In this document: positions 27,405 to 34,870 of the stretch, in pieces
How the letters are laid out: each line of letters opens with the position of its first letter
How positions within the stretch are numbered: position 1 is the first letter of the stretch
DNA from: Nocardia carnea NBRC 14403
GTDB lineage: Bacteria > Actinomycetota > Actinomycetes > Mycobacteriales > Mycobacteriaceae
Direction of reading: 5' to 3'
Assembly: GCF_000308515.1 (NCBI RefSeq)
Contig: NZ_BAFV01000015.1
Span: 62,001 to 126,000, forward strand
Length of the DNA: 64,000 nucleotides
The notes under the pieces: generated by a model
What the model was told of the DNA's origin: nothing
Database searches by the model: none
Seen by the model: only the letters and a program-made list of their open reading frames with translations
Made by a program: the position numbers and the translations under genes

Positions 27405-27574
27405 GCGATGGCTTCCGCCCGCTGGGCCGCGATCGGCGGCGATAGCCGAATCATATGAGTTGCGGTCATGAGGTGGGCGGGGATACTGCCATCGGTCATA
27501 TCGTGCTCCAGAGAATAGGGGGTTGCTCGCCGCGTTACGGAGTGCCAGGGCCGAGGCGACCAGCACCGGCACAT
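27401..27574 (-). CDS. Small ORF between SAM-IV riboswitch and metX (leader peptide or metY remnant)
   Basis: A 57-codon frame with ATG at the complement of 27572-27574, eight bases after a strong ribosome site AGGAGG, beginning [13 protein letters not shown]. An internal ATG (complement of 27497-27499) has its own GGAG and would give a 32-residue peptide beginning [11 protein letters not shown]. The stop overlaps the metX GTG. Codons and composition are not clearly protein-like beyond the start region. It may be a translated leader that couples riboswitch control to metX, or the scar of a deleted metY, whose N-termini in relatives often begin MT...PAHW. Both readings are inference. Confidence 0.45.
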   Translation of the reverse strand: MCRCWSPRPWHSVTRRATPYSLEHDMTDGSIPAHLMTATHMIRLSPPIAAQRAEAIA

Positions 27575-27591
27575 AACGGCGACCTCCTGAC

Positions 27592-27699
27592 ATGCGCTTG
27601 CTCCCGGCTTTCGGAAGCCCGGTCATCACCCGGAGCACCCCACCGCAGCTGGAGGGTTGCCGGCCAGCGAGCCGGGGCTTGACGCTGGCACTCATGACC
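27592..27699 (-). ncRNA. SAM-IV riboswitch upstream of metX
   Basis: On the minus strand the sequence begins GGTCATGAGTGCCAGCGTC, continues with AAGCCCCGGCTCGCTGGCCG, GCAACCCTCC and GGTGGGGTGCTCCGGGTGA, closes P1 with TGACC, and then has a hairpin (GGCTTCCGAAAGCC) and GCAAGCGC. This is the core and downstream pseudoknot element of the actinobacterial SAM-IV class, with P1 formed by GGTCAT/ATGACC. It binds S-adenosylmethionine and lowers expression of methionine genes. The next element downstream is AGGAGG, so control is probably at translation; CCCTCC in the core could pair with that site in the other state, which is inference. Confidence 0.93.
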
Positions 27700-27707
27700 T
27701 GTTCCAC

Positions 27708-27713
27708 ATGGTA
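27708..27713 (-). promoter_or_regulatory. -10 element for the SAM-IV / metX transcript
   Basis: On the minus strand TACCAT (TANNNT) lies eight bases before the first riboswitch base (27699), placing the transcription start at or just before the aptamer. Confidence 0.5.
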
Positions 27714-27972
27714 GCTGTGGGCTGTGGTGGACCGAAATCGGCATGGGGCGCCACCAGGTAATCTTGTGGCGCGATTCACTCTGGGAGATCTCACGGCCGG
27801 GGCTGGCTGCACCGTGCGAACACCACAAGCAGTACGCTCGTCTTGGTTACATCAGACGTCCCGTGGACAACGTGGGATGTATACGTTGTCTGTTGAACAG
27901 CTGGGGTCCGCTCACAAGCGTGTTCGCCTGGTTGTGCAATGAGGGCACCATCTTAGGAGGACACGAAGATCC

Positions 27973-29190
27973 ATGTCCAAGATCAAGGTTGAAGGCACCG
28001 TCGTAGAACTCGACGGCGACGAGATGACTCGGATCATCTGGCAGTTCATCAAGGACAAGCTGATCCACCCGTACCTCGACCTGAACCTCGAGTACTACGA
28101 CCTCGGCATCGAGTACCGCGACAAGACCGACGACCAGGTCACCGTCGACGCCGCGAACGCCATCAAAGAGCACGGCGTGGGCGTCAAATGCGCGACGATC
28201 ACCCCTGACGAGGCCCGGGTCGAGGAATTCGGTCTGAAGAAGATGTGGCGGTCGCCCAACGGCACCATCCGCAACATCCTCGGCGGCACCATTTTCCGCG
28301 CGCCCATCATCATCTCGAATGTTCCGCGTCTGGTCCCCGGCTGGACCAAGCCGATCATCATCGGCCGCCATGCCTTCGGTGATCAGTACCGCGCCACCGA
28401 CTTCAAGGCCTTCCAGGCCGGTACCGTCACCCTCACCTTCACCCCGGAGGACGGCAGCGAGCCGATCGTCCACGAGGTCGTGAAGATGCCGGAGGACGGC
28501 GGCGTCATCATGGGTATGTACAACTTCAAGAAGTCCATCGAGGACTTCGCGCGGGCCTCGTTCAACTACGGGCTGCAGCAGAACTACCCGGTCTACATGT
28601 CGACCAAGAACACCATCCTGAAGGCCTACGACGGCATGTTCAAGGACACCTTCCAGGAAGTGTTCGATGCCGAGTTCAAGACCCAGTTCGAGGCGGCCGG
28701 CCTCACCTACGAGCACCGGCTGATCGACGATATGGTCGCTTCCTCCATGAAATGGGAGGGCGGCTACGTCTGGGCCTGCAAGAACTACGACGGCGATGTG
28801 CAGTCCGATACCGTCGCGCAGGGCTTCGGTTCGCTGGGCCTGATGACCTCGGTGCTGCTCACCCCGGACGGTCAGACCTGTGAGGCGGAGGCCGCGCACG
28901 GCACCGTCACCCGGCACTACCGTCAGCACCAGCAGGGCAAGCCGACCTCGACCAACCCGATCGCGTCGATCTTCGCCTGGACCCGCGGTCTCGAACATCG
29001 CGGCAAGCTGGACAACACCCCCGAGGTGATCGGTTTCGCGCAGACCCTCGAGGATGTGGTCATCAAGACCGTGGAGGGCGGCCAGATGACGAAGGACCTC
29101 GCCGCGCTGGTCGGCGGCGACCAGGGCTACCTCACCACCGAGGAATTCCTCGCCGCGCTCGACGCCAACCTGGCGCGCGCGCTGCGCTGA
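27973..29190 (+). CDS. icd: NADP-dependent isocitrate dehydrogenase, dimeric type
   Basis: A 405-residue enzyme of the eukaryotic-like homodimeric IDH subfamily, oxidising isocitrate to 2-oxoglutarate with NADP in the TCA cycle. It has the N-terminal [20 protein letters not shown], the substrate serine region [16 protein letters not shown], the metal aspartates in [13 protein letters not shown] and [15 protein letters not shown], and the cofactor stretch [15 protein letters not shown]. The start ATG 27973 follows a strong AGGAGG. It is divergent from metX across about 260 bases and ends in a strong terminator. Its position matches icd1 of M. tuberculosis. Confidence 0.97.
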   Translation: MSKIKVEGTVVELDGDEMTRIIWQFIKDKLIHPYLDLNLEYYDLGIEYRDKTDDQVTVDAANAIKEHGVGVKCATITPDEARVEEFGLKKMWRSPNGTIRNILGGTIFRAPIIISNVPRLVPGWTKPIIIGRHAFGDQYRATDFKAFQAGTVTLTFTPEDGSEPIVHEVVKMPEDGGVIMGMYNFKKSIEDFARASFNYGLQQNYPVYMSTKNTILKAYDGMFKDTFQEVFDAEFKTQFEAAGLTYEHRLIDDMVASSMKWEGGYVWACKNYDGDVQSDTVAQGFGSLGLMTSVLLTPDGQTCEAEAAHGTVTRHYRQHQQGKPTSTNPIASIFAWTRGLEHRGKLDNTPEVIGFAQTLEDVVIKTVEGGQMTKDLAALVGGDQGYLTTEEFLAALDANLARALR

Positions 29191-29263
29191 CAAACCCGCG
29201 GCCCCACGGCACCCGGTGTGCATGCGCAGTACCGCACCCGGTTCGTGGAGCCGTAGCCTTCCC

Positions 29264-29299
29264 AGGCCGCCGAGAACAGGGCTGTGTTCTCGGCGGCCT
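29264..29299 (+). terminator. Rho-independent terminator after icd
   Basis: AGGCCGCCGAGAACA and TGTTCTCGGCGGCCT form a perfect 15-bp stem with a six-base loop (GGGCTG), followed by a T-rich stretch GTGTTTATTT. It lies 73 bases after the icd stop. Confidence 0.9.
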
Positions 29300-29472
29300 G
29301 TGTTTATTTGCGGTGCCTTCGGCGCCGCGGGTGTCGGTCCCCCTCGGCCTCTACCGTCGGCACTCGGCGAAACCTCAGCGCGGGGGCGGCGGAACTGGCA
29401 GGCTGTCAACAAGGCGGATCCATCCGCCCGGTGATTTACGCCGTAATGCTGCTGCTTGCACGGAGGACGACG

Positions 29473-30720
29473 ATGTTCGAATGGTCCGATACCGATCTGA
29501 TGGTCCGCGACGCGGTCCGGACTTTCATCGATAAGGAAGTACGCCCGCACCTCGACGCACTGGACAGCGGGGAAATGCTGCCCTACCCGGTGCTGCGCAA
29601 GCTGTACGCGGATTTCGGTATCGGCGCGATGGCCGAGGAAGGGCTGAACAAACAACTGGCCGCCCGGCGCGCGGCCGCCGACGGCGCGGAGAAGCCCGCC
29701 TCGGGGGACAAGGACTCCTCCGGCGGCGGTTTCGATCAGCAGACCATGATGGCCGTCGTGACCAGCGAACTCTCCGGTGTATGCATGGGTCTGTGCAGTT
29801 CACTCGGGGTGAGCACCGGCCTCGGCGGCGCCACGATCCTCTCCCGCGGCACACTCGCCCAGCAGGAGCGGTGGGTGCCCGATATCGTCAGCCTCCGCAA
29901 GATCGCATGCTGGGCGATCACCGAACCGGATTCCGGATCTGACGCCTTCGGCGGTATGAAAACCTCCGTCCGGCGCGACGGCGACGACTACATCCTCAAC
30001 GGGCAGAAAACCTTCATCACCAACGGCCCCTTCGCCGACACACTGGTCGTATACGCGAAACTCGACGAGGGCGACGGCACACCCGCCCGCGACCGCAAGG
30101 TGCTCACCTTCGTCCTGGACAAGGGGATGGAAGGCCTCACCCAGGGCAAACCGTTCAAGAAGATGGGCCTGCACGCCTCACCGACCGGTGAACTGTTCTT
30201 CGACAACGTCCGCCTCGGCCGCGACCGGTTGCTCGGCGAAACCGAGGAACACCGCGGCGGTGACGGCCGGGAAAGCGCAAAATCCAGTTTCGTGGCCGAG
30301 CGCGTCGGCATCGGCTTCATGGCACTGGGCGTGATCAACGAATGCCTGCGGCTGTGCACCGAGTACGCCCGCAACCGCAAACTGTGGGGTCAGGAGATCG
30401 GCCGCTTCCAGCTCATCCAGCTCAAACTGGCCAAGATGGAGGTGGCGCGGATCAATGTGCAGAACATGGTCTTCAACATCATCGAACGCGGGAAAGCCGG
30501 TAAACCGCTGAGCCTTTCGGAAGCCTCCGCGGTGAAACTGTATTCCTCCGAGACGGCGACCGAGGTCGCGATGGAAGCCGTGCAGCTGTTCGGCGGCAAC
30601 GGTTATATGTCGGAGTACCGGGTGGAACAGCTGGCCCGCGACGCGAAATCGCTGATGATCTACGCGGGCAGCAACGAAATCCAGGTCACCCACGTAGCAA
30701 AGGGCATCCTCGGCCTCTGA
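29473..30720 (+). CDS. Acyl-CoA dehydrogenase
   Basis: A 415-residue FAD enzyme that introduces the alpha,beta double bond into acyl-CoA thioesters. Family stretches are ACWAITEPDSGSDAFGGMKT (signature 1 and FAD contact), ILNGQKTFITNGPFADTLVV, the Arg-rich RNRKLWGQEIGRFQLIQLKL and the C-terminal QLFGGNGYMSEYRVEQLARD with YAGSNEIQ. A short charged insert with KPASGDKDSSGGG lies near residues 76-90, between N-terminal helices. The likely base Glu is in YAGSNEIQ or nearby, as in related members. Start is ATG 29473 behind GGAGG; an in-frame extension to 29284 would run through the icd terminator and was rejected. Confidence 0.92.
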   Translation: MFEWSDTDLMVRDAVRTFIDKEVRPHLDALDSGEMLPYPVLRKLYADFGIGAMAEEGLNKQLAARRAAADGAEKPASGDKDSSGGGFDQQTMMAVVTSELSGVCMGLCSSLGVSTGLGGATILSRGTLAQQERWVPDIVSLRKIACWAITEPDSGSDAFGGMKTSVRRDGDDYILNGQKTFITNGPFADTLVVYAKLDEGDGTPARDRKVLTFVLDKGMEGLTQGKPFKKMGLHASPTGELFFDNVRLGRDRLLGETEEHRGGDGRESAKSSFVAERVGIGFMALGVINECLRLCTEYARNRKLWGQEIGRFQLIQLKLAKMEVARINVQNMVFNIIERGKAGKPLSLSEASAVKLYSSETATEVAMEAVQLFGGNGYMSEYRVEQLARDAKSLMIYAGSNEIQVTHVAKGILGL

Positions 30721-30785
30721 AAACCACCACCCCAGAACTCTGACGCGCTCCGCCTACGCACAACAAAGCAACCACGGCGACCGAG

Positions 30786-30941
30786 CGTGACCAGCGGCGG
30801 TGCCGAGTCTTACGAGGCCCTGTGAGGTTTCGGCCCGTCCCTGCTTTCCGTGCTCGATGCGATGCGGCGCAGCCGCGAGTGTCGAGTGCGGAAAGCAGGG
30901 ACCAAGGGGGGCCGAAACCCCGCGCCGACGGAGTCGGCGCC
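30786..30941. repeat. Structured interspersed repeat, copy A
   Basis: This 156-bp element recurs at 45456-45610 with high identity. Its core is a long hairpin: outer arms 30826-30836 / 30909-30919 (GGTTTCGGCCC / GGGCCGAAACC), inner arms 30837-30850 / 30889-30902 (14 perfect bp), then CTCGA/TCGAG and an apical GCGGC-GCA-GCCGC hairpin; CAAGGG (30903-30908) bulges on the 3' side. It is flanked by CGTGACCAGCGGCGG at the left and the small inverted repeat GCGCCGACGGAGTCGGCGC at the right. It sits between the converging acyl-CoA dehydrogenase and hydrolase genes. Differences from copy B preserve pairing. Confidence 0.9.
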
Positions 30942-30944
30942 GAA

Positions 30945-31805
30945 CTACACAGCTCGCAGATGGTCGCGGCTGGCGTAGATGTGCTCGGCGACGAGATTGG
31001 CGATCCGTTCGGGGTCCTCCAGCATGGGCACGTGCCCGGCCCCGTTCAGCATGATCCGGTCCGCCGACTCCGGCAGCTCACGCAGGAACCGCCGGCCGTG
31101 CGCCGCGGGCGGTAGGACGCGATCGGAATCGGCCAGGATGACCCGGACCGGGGTGGTCAGGTCGGACATATCCGGCAGGGACGGTCCCCGCAAGGTGCCG
31201 GCAGTCAGCGCGGGCAGCGCGGGGCAGTTCAGGGCGGCCAGGAGCACGGCCGAGATATCCGCCCGGGAGACCGCACGGGTGTTCTTGGTGAGCAGATGGG
31301 CCATCGCCCAGCGCGCGAACCGGTTGTCGACCGGGGAACTGCTCAGCTTCCGGAGAATTTCGGTGATCGGGATCATCGGCGCGATCGTGGCGGCGGCGCG
31401 GAGCTGCGTCACCGACGGGGTCCGCCAGCCACCTGCCGGAGCGATCGCGGTGAGTGTGCGGGCCCGGCCGCGGCGCGCCAGTTCGAACCCGACCCAGCCG
31501 CCCAGCGAATTACCGGCGATATGGCAGGTGCGCCAGCCCAGATCGTCCAGTTGTGCTTCGACCCGGTCGGCCAGAGTAGCGGCGGTATAGCGGCCGTCCG
31601 GAAATTCCGGCCCGCCCCAGTGCCCGCCGAGCGCCGGCGCGAAGACCTCACACCGGGCGGCCAGCAGGGTGGCGGCCCGGTCCCAGCAGTGAGGTGAGAG
31701 CAGGACACCGTGCAGGAGGAGTAGCGGTTCGCCGGAGCCCAGATGCAGTGCGGTGACCGGCTCGGGTGCTGGGGTTGCGGAGGTGCCTGACATCGATGTC
31801 GTCAC
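30945..31805 (-). CDS. Alpha/beta-fold hydrolase
   Basis: A 286-residue single-domain hydrolase. The oxyanion region is LLLLHGVLLSPHCWDRA, the nucleophile elbow GNSLGGWVGFELARRG, the acid residue probably the Asp in VRVILADSDRVLPP and the catalytic His in NGAGHVPMLEDPERI. No signal peptide is seen, so it should be cytoplasmic. Its substrate is unknown; the family covers esterases, lipases, epoxide hydrolases and C-C bond hydrolases. Two starts are possible: GTG at the complement of 31803-31805 or an ATG four codons inside. It is 42 bases from the transglycosylase-like gene on the same strand. Confidence 0.87.
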   Translation of the reverse strand: MTTSMSGTSATPAPEPVTALHLGSGEPLLLLHGVLLSPHCWDRAATLLAARCEVFAPALGGHWGGPEFPDGRYTAATLADRVEAQLDDLGWRTCHIAGNSLGGWVGFELARRGRARTLTAIAPAGGWRTPSVTQLRAAATIAPMIPITEILRKLSSSPVDNRFARWAMAHLLTKNTRAVSRADISAVLLAALNCPALPALTAGTLRGPSLPDMSDLTTPVRVILADSDRVLPPAAHGRRFLRELPESADRIMLNGAGHVPMLEDPERIANLVAEHIYASRDHLRAV

Positions 31806-31847
31806 CCCTTCCTGGCAAGTAGCGGTGACCTGTCATTCTACGGCCGG

Positions 31848-32960
31848 TCAGTAGCCCTTCGGGGCGGCGGCCGGGTTGGTCTGCTGGACCGCGGACTGCA
31901 GGTTGCTTCCATCCTTGGCGACATCGTATCGCTCCATGACGTAATTCATACTGGCCGCGACATTGGCGACAGGATCGTAGATATTGTTGGATGTTCCGCC
32001 TACATGATATGCCTCGAACGTGCCCGGAATTGTCTGGGTGAGGCCGCGAGAATGCTGTCCCGAAGCGGCATTCGAATCCCAGTTGTTGATCGCATTGGGG
32101 TCGCCACCGGATTCCCGTTCGATCAGCACGAGATATCCACGCGTCCAGTTCTCCCGCGCCTCCGGGTCGTGAATCCCCAGCGCGTCCAGAGCGCCGTCGA
32201 TAGCGGCCTTCACATCCTTGTCTCCGGTATATGCGGCGTAGTCGGCGTCGGTTGCGGCGGCCGTGTATTCCACACCGTCGTCGTTGGCCGCCGAAGAGGA
32301 GGGCGAGTTCGGCGCGACGGAGGGCAAGTACGGGCCCGACGCCGAGGGGCTGACACCGCGGGGATGTGTCGGCTCGTCGAGTTCGATGCCGAGCGCCTCG
32401 GCCGCAGCACGGTCGGAGACGCCGCTCACCTGTTCATACGTTGTATTCACGGTGTCCCAGAGCCCCTCGAAGAGCTCATTGACGTTGTGCGTCGGCAGTA
32501 CCCGCCGCGAAACCTGCCGCGGATTCTCGCCGTTTTCGTCGGTCACGGTGTACTCGTCGGTGTATTCCGCGGTGTGGGCGGCATCGATCTTTTCGTTGAG
32601 TTGGCCGACCGAGGTTTCGATGGCATCGTAGGCATCCGTCACGGCCTTGCCGATTCCGGCGGTCCGCATGGGGATCCCGTCCTTGTCCTGGAGGTCGTAT
32701 TCCGACTTGACCCGGTTCACCTCGTCCCGGTGCTCGCCGTAGCGTTCGAGCATTGCCGCCTGGCCGTCCGGATCGTCGATCCCCTCATTGCGCAGTAGCT
32801 GCCACATATCGGGTGCCTGGGAGGGAGTTCCCTCGCCCAGTAACCGGATCTGTTCCTGGATAACTCCCTCAGCGGTCACGAACAGCGCCTTCAACCCCTC
32901 CGGAGCAGAAGGGGGCAGGTCGTGTAGATCGCCCATCTTCTTGGTGCTGGGGGGACTCAT
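31848..32960 (-). CDS. Protein with C-terminal transglycosylase (SLT-like) domain and no signal peptide
   Basis: A 370-residue protein. Residues 1-180 are helical and charged, with WQLLRNEGIDDPDGQAAM and IGKAVTDAYDAIETSVGQLN, recalling the helical N-terminal domains of type VII secretion substrates. A Ser/Pro/Asn linker follows (about 195-235). The C-terminal 130 residues resemble lytic transglycosylases: YLVLIERESGGDPNAINNWD holds the presumed catalytic Glu before SGGDP, then GLTQTIPGTFEAYHVGG and IYDPVANVAASMNYVMERYD. There is no Sec or Tat signal, so export, if any, would need another route. The start is ATG at the complement of 32958-32960. Confidence 0.8.
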   Translation of the reverse strand: MSPPSTKKMGDLHDLPPSAPEGLKALFVTAEGVIQEQIRLLGEGTPSQAPDMWQLLRNEGIDDPDGQAAMLERYGEHRDEVNRVKSEYDLQDKDGIPMRTAGIGKAVTDAYDAIETSVGQLNEKIDAAHTAEYTDEYTVTDENGENPRQVSRRVLPTHNVNELFEGLWDTVNTTYEQVSGVSDRAAAEALGIELDEPTHPRGVSPSASGPYLPSVAPNSPSSSAANDDGVEYTAAATDADYAAYTGDKDVKAAIDGALDALGIHDPEARENWTRGYLVLIERESGGDPNAINNWDSNAASGQHSRGLTQTIPGTFEAYHVGGTSNNIYDPVANVAASMNYVMERYDVAKDGSNLQSAVQQTNPAAAPKGY

Positions 32961-33087
32961 CGGCAGTTCGCATTCGCCCGGAGAGATATGGTCAGCACAT
33001 AACGATTATCGGATCTCCCCGGGCGTGGGAACCTTCGGTGCGGAAGGGCCGGGCCGGGCGTCGACGGGTCGCCGTATCGTGCCCTTG

Positions 33088-33093
33088 TACTGT
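33088..33093 (+). promoter_or_regulatory. -10 element of the xth-RNase-barstar operon, probably leaderless
   Basis: TACTGT (TANNNT) ends six bases before GTG 33100, the start of xth. No ribosome site lies between. Confidence 0.55.
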
Positions 33094-33099
33094 CGACCC

Positions 33100-33882
33100 G
33101 TGCCTTACATCCTTTCGACCGTCAATGTCAATGGTGTTCGGGCCGCCGCTGGGAAGGGCCTGCTGACCTGGTTGAGCCGCACCGAGGCCGATATCGTCTG
33201 CCTGCAGGAGACGCGCGCCGACGACACCCAGATCGCCGCCGCGCTCGCCCCGGCGCTGGCCGACGGCTGGCAGCTTGCGCACGCCGAGCCCGGCGTCAAG
33301 GGCCGGGCGGGGGTGGGTGTGCTGTCGCGGCGGCCGATGCGGTCGGTGCGGGTCGGGATCGAACCGGACAGTGAATTCGCCTCCGCCGGGCGGTATATCG
33401 AGGCCGAGTTCGACGATGTGACCGTGGCCAGCGTGTATGTGCACACCGGTGAGGCGGAAACGCCCCGGCAGGAAGAGAAGTATCGCTTCCTGGACGAACT
33501 GGCCACCCGGATGTCCACGCGCACGGGCGCGTTCGTCATCGCCGGTGACTGGAATATCGCGCATACCGAGCGGGACCTGAAGAACTGGAAGGGCAACCTG
33601 AAGAAATCGGGTTTCCTGCCCGCCGAACGGGCCTGGGTCGACCGGCAATTGGCCGCCGGGTACGTGGATGTGGTGCGAAAACTTCACCCGGAGGGTGATG
33701 GTCCGTTCAGTTGGTGGTCGTATCGTGGGCGCGCGTTCGACAACGACACAGGGTGGCGCATCGATTATCAGCTGGCGACGCCGGAGGCGGCCGAGCGGGC
33801 GAAACAGGCCGTGGTCGAACGTGCCGCGACCTATGCCGAGCGGTGGTCGGATCATGCGCCGGTGACGGTCCAGTATCGATGA
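33100..33882 (+). CDS. xth: Exodeoxyribonuclease III (AP endonuclease, ExoIII/EEP family)
   Basis: A 260-residue enzyme that cleaves DNA at abasic sites and removes 3' blocks in base-excision repair. The motifs are all present: STVNVNGVRAAAGKGLLTWL, the metal Glu in IVCLQETRADD, VYVHTGEAETPRQEEKYRFL, FVIAGDWNIAHTERDLKNWK with the catalytic Asp-Asn, and the C-terminal WRIDYQLATP and ERWSDHAPVTVQY holding the Asp-His pair. Start is GTG 33100, fixed by the -10 element just upstream. Its stop is 11 bases before the start of the ribonuclease gene, so the three genes xth-RNase-barstar look like one operon. Confidence 0.95.
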   Translation: MPYILSTVNVNGVRAAAGKGLLTWLSRTEADIVCLQETRADDTQIAAALAPALADGWQLAHAEPGVKGRAGVGVLSRRPMRSVRVGIEPDSEFASAGRYIEAEFDDVTVASVYVHTGEAETPRQEEKYRFLDELATRMSTRTGAFVIAGDWNIAHTERDLKNWKGNLKKSGFLPAERAWVDRQLAAGYVDVVRKLHPEGDGPFSWWSYRGRAFDNDTGWRIDYQLATPEAAERAKQAVVERAATYAERWSDHAPVTVQYR

Positions 33883-33893
33883 AGGGGAGTTCT

Positions 33894-34376
33894 GTGCGTG
33901 CGAAAGTTGTGAAGATTCTGTCCGCGGTGGGTGCCGCGGTGGTGGCGATCGTCGTCGCCCTGCTCACCCAGACCGGTGACGAGACAACGTCGAACACCGC
34001 GGCCACTCTGTCGTCCGGTGCCACGTCGACGGTGAGCGGTCAGCCCATGCCGGGCAACGCCGCCGCCGACTCTCCGGTGGTTTCGCGAGTGGCCGGGGTG
34101 CCCGAACGCGCGTACGAGACTCTGGAAGAGATCGATGCGGGTCGCTGGCCGGATTCGGCGAACGCACCCGGCACGAAAGGCGGGATCACCTTCCGGAACC
34201 GGGAAGGCCGCCTCCCGGCGACCGACGATTCCGGTAAGCGCGTCGAGTACCAGGAGTGGGATGTGAACCCGAAGAAGCGCGGGCAGTCCCGTGACGCCGA
34301 ACGTATCGTCACCGGCAGCGACGGCTCGGCCTGGTACACCGGCGACCACTACGACACCTTCACAAGGATGCGCTGA
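33894..34376 (+). CDS. Guanyl-specific ribonuclease, RNase Sa / N1-T1 family, exported
   Basis: A 160-residue protein with an N-terminal export helix (KILSAVGAAVVAIVVALLTQ), a Ser/Thr/Ala linker and a C-terminal microbial ribonuclease domain of about 95 residues. Catalytic residues line up with RNase Sa: the Glu in EYQEWDV, an Arg in QSRDAERIVTG and the His in AWYTGDHYDTF. Such enzymes cut RNA after guanosine. Whether the helix is cleaved or keeps the enzyme anchored is unclear. Start GTG 33894 follows GGGGAG by four bases; ATG 33879, overlapping the xth stop, is an alternative. Its stop overlaps the ATG of a barstar-type inhibitor (TGATG). Confidence 0.92.
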   Translation: MRAKVVKILSAVGAAVVAIVVALLTQTGDETTSNTAATLSSGATSTVSGQPMPGNAAADSPVVSRVAGVPERAYETLEEIDAGRWPDSANAPGTKGGITFRNREGRLPATDDSGKRVEYQEWDVNPKKRGQSRDAERIVTGSDGSAWYTGDHYDTFTRMR

Positions 34377-34861
34377 TGCCCGAACCGCTCGCGCTCGCGG
34401 ATTTCCTGGACTTCTCCTACGACGCCGAACTCCGCCCCACCGAGGACAGCATGACCGCCCTGGGTGCTGTGCAGGTGGACGCGGCCGAGTTCAGCGGTAT
34501 CCGCTACCGCGTCCCGGCGGGTTTCCGGGTGCGTGAACTACGCGGCAGCCGGATGCGCACTGTGCCGGCGCTCTACGACGAATTCGCCGCGGCCCTGCAG
34601 TTCCCGTACTACTTCCGGCCGAACAAGGATTCGTTCGACGAGTGTCTGCTGGATATCGACGACACTCTTGGTGAGGCCAAGGGGTATGTACTCGCGATCC
34701 GCGACGCCGGCCAGCTCCTCGCGGACGCGCCGGAGGAGCGGGATTGGTTCGCCTCGGTCGTCGAGGAATGCGCGGATTTCTGGCCGTCGCGCGATGTGGT
34801 CTTCCGGGTGATCATGCAAGGGGAACTGCAGGGAATGGGAGCAGTTCCGCTCCGTTTCTGA
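34376..34861 (+). CDS. Barstar-family ribonuclease inhibitor
   Basis: A 161-residue cytoplasmic protein whose central part matches barstar: RTVPALYDEFAAALQFPYYF is the helix that plugs the RNase active site, and NKDSFDECLLDIDD is the family Asp-rich segment. The usual GxNWDA reads RPNKDSFDE here, so the tryptophan is replaced. Its ATG overlaps the stop of the ribonuclease gene by one base, which ensures coupled synthesis of enzyme and inhibitor. It should protect the producer against its own guanyl-specific RNase before export. The N-terminal 55 residues are an extension relative to the 90-residue B. amyloliquefaciens barstar. Confidence 0.88.
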   Translation: MPEPLALADFLDFSYDAELRPTEDSMTALGAVQVDAAEFSGIRYRVPAGFRVRELRGSRMRTVPALYDEFAAALQFPYYFRPNKDSFDECLLDIDDTLGEAKGYVLAIRDAGQLLADAPEERDWFASVVEECADFWPSRDVVFRVIMQGELQGMGAVPLRF

Positions 34862-34870
34862 GCGGAAGGA

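Noticed and set aside
30826..30919. Hairpin of repeat copy A as a plain Rho-independent terminator
   Set aside because: No T run follows, the 3' side has a six-base bulge, and copy B lies in a divergent region where a terminator is not needed.
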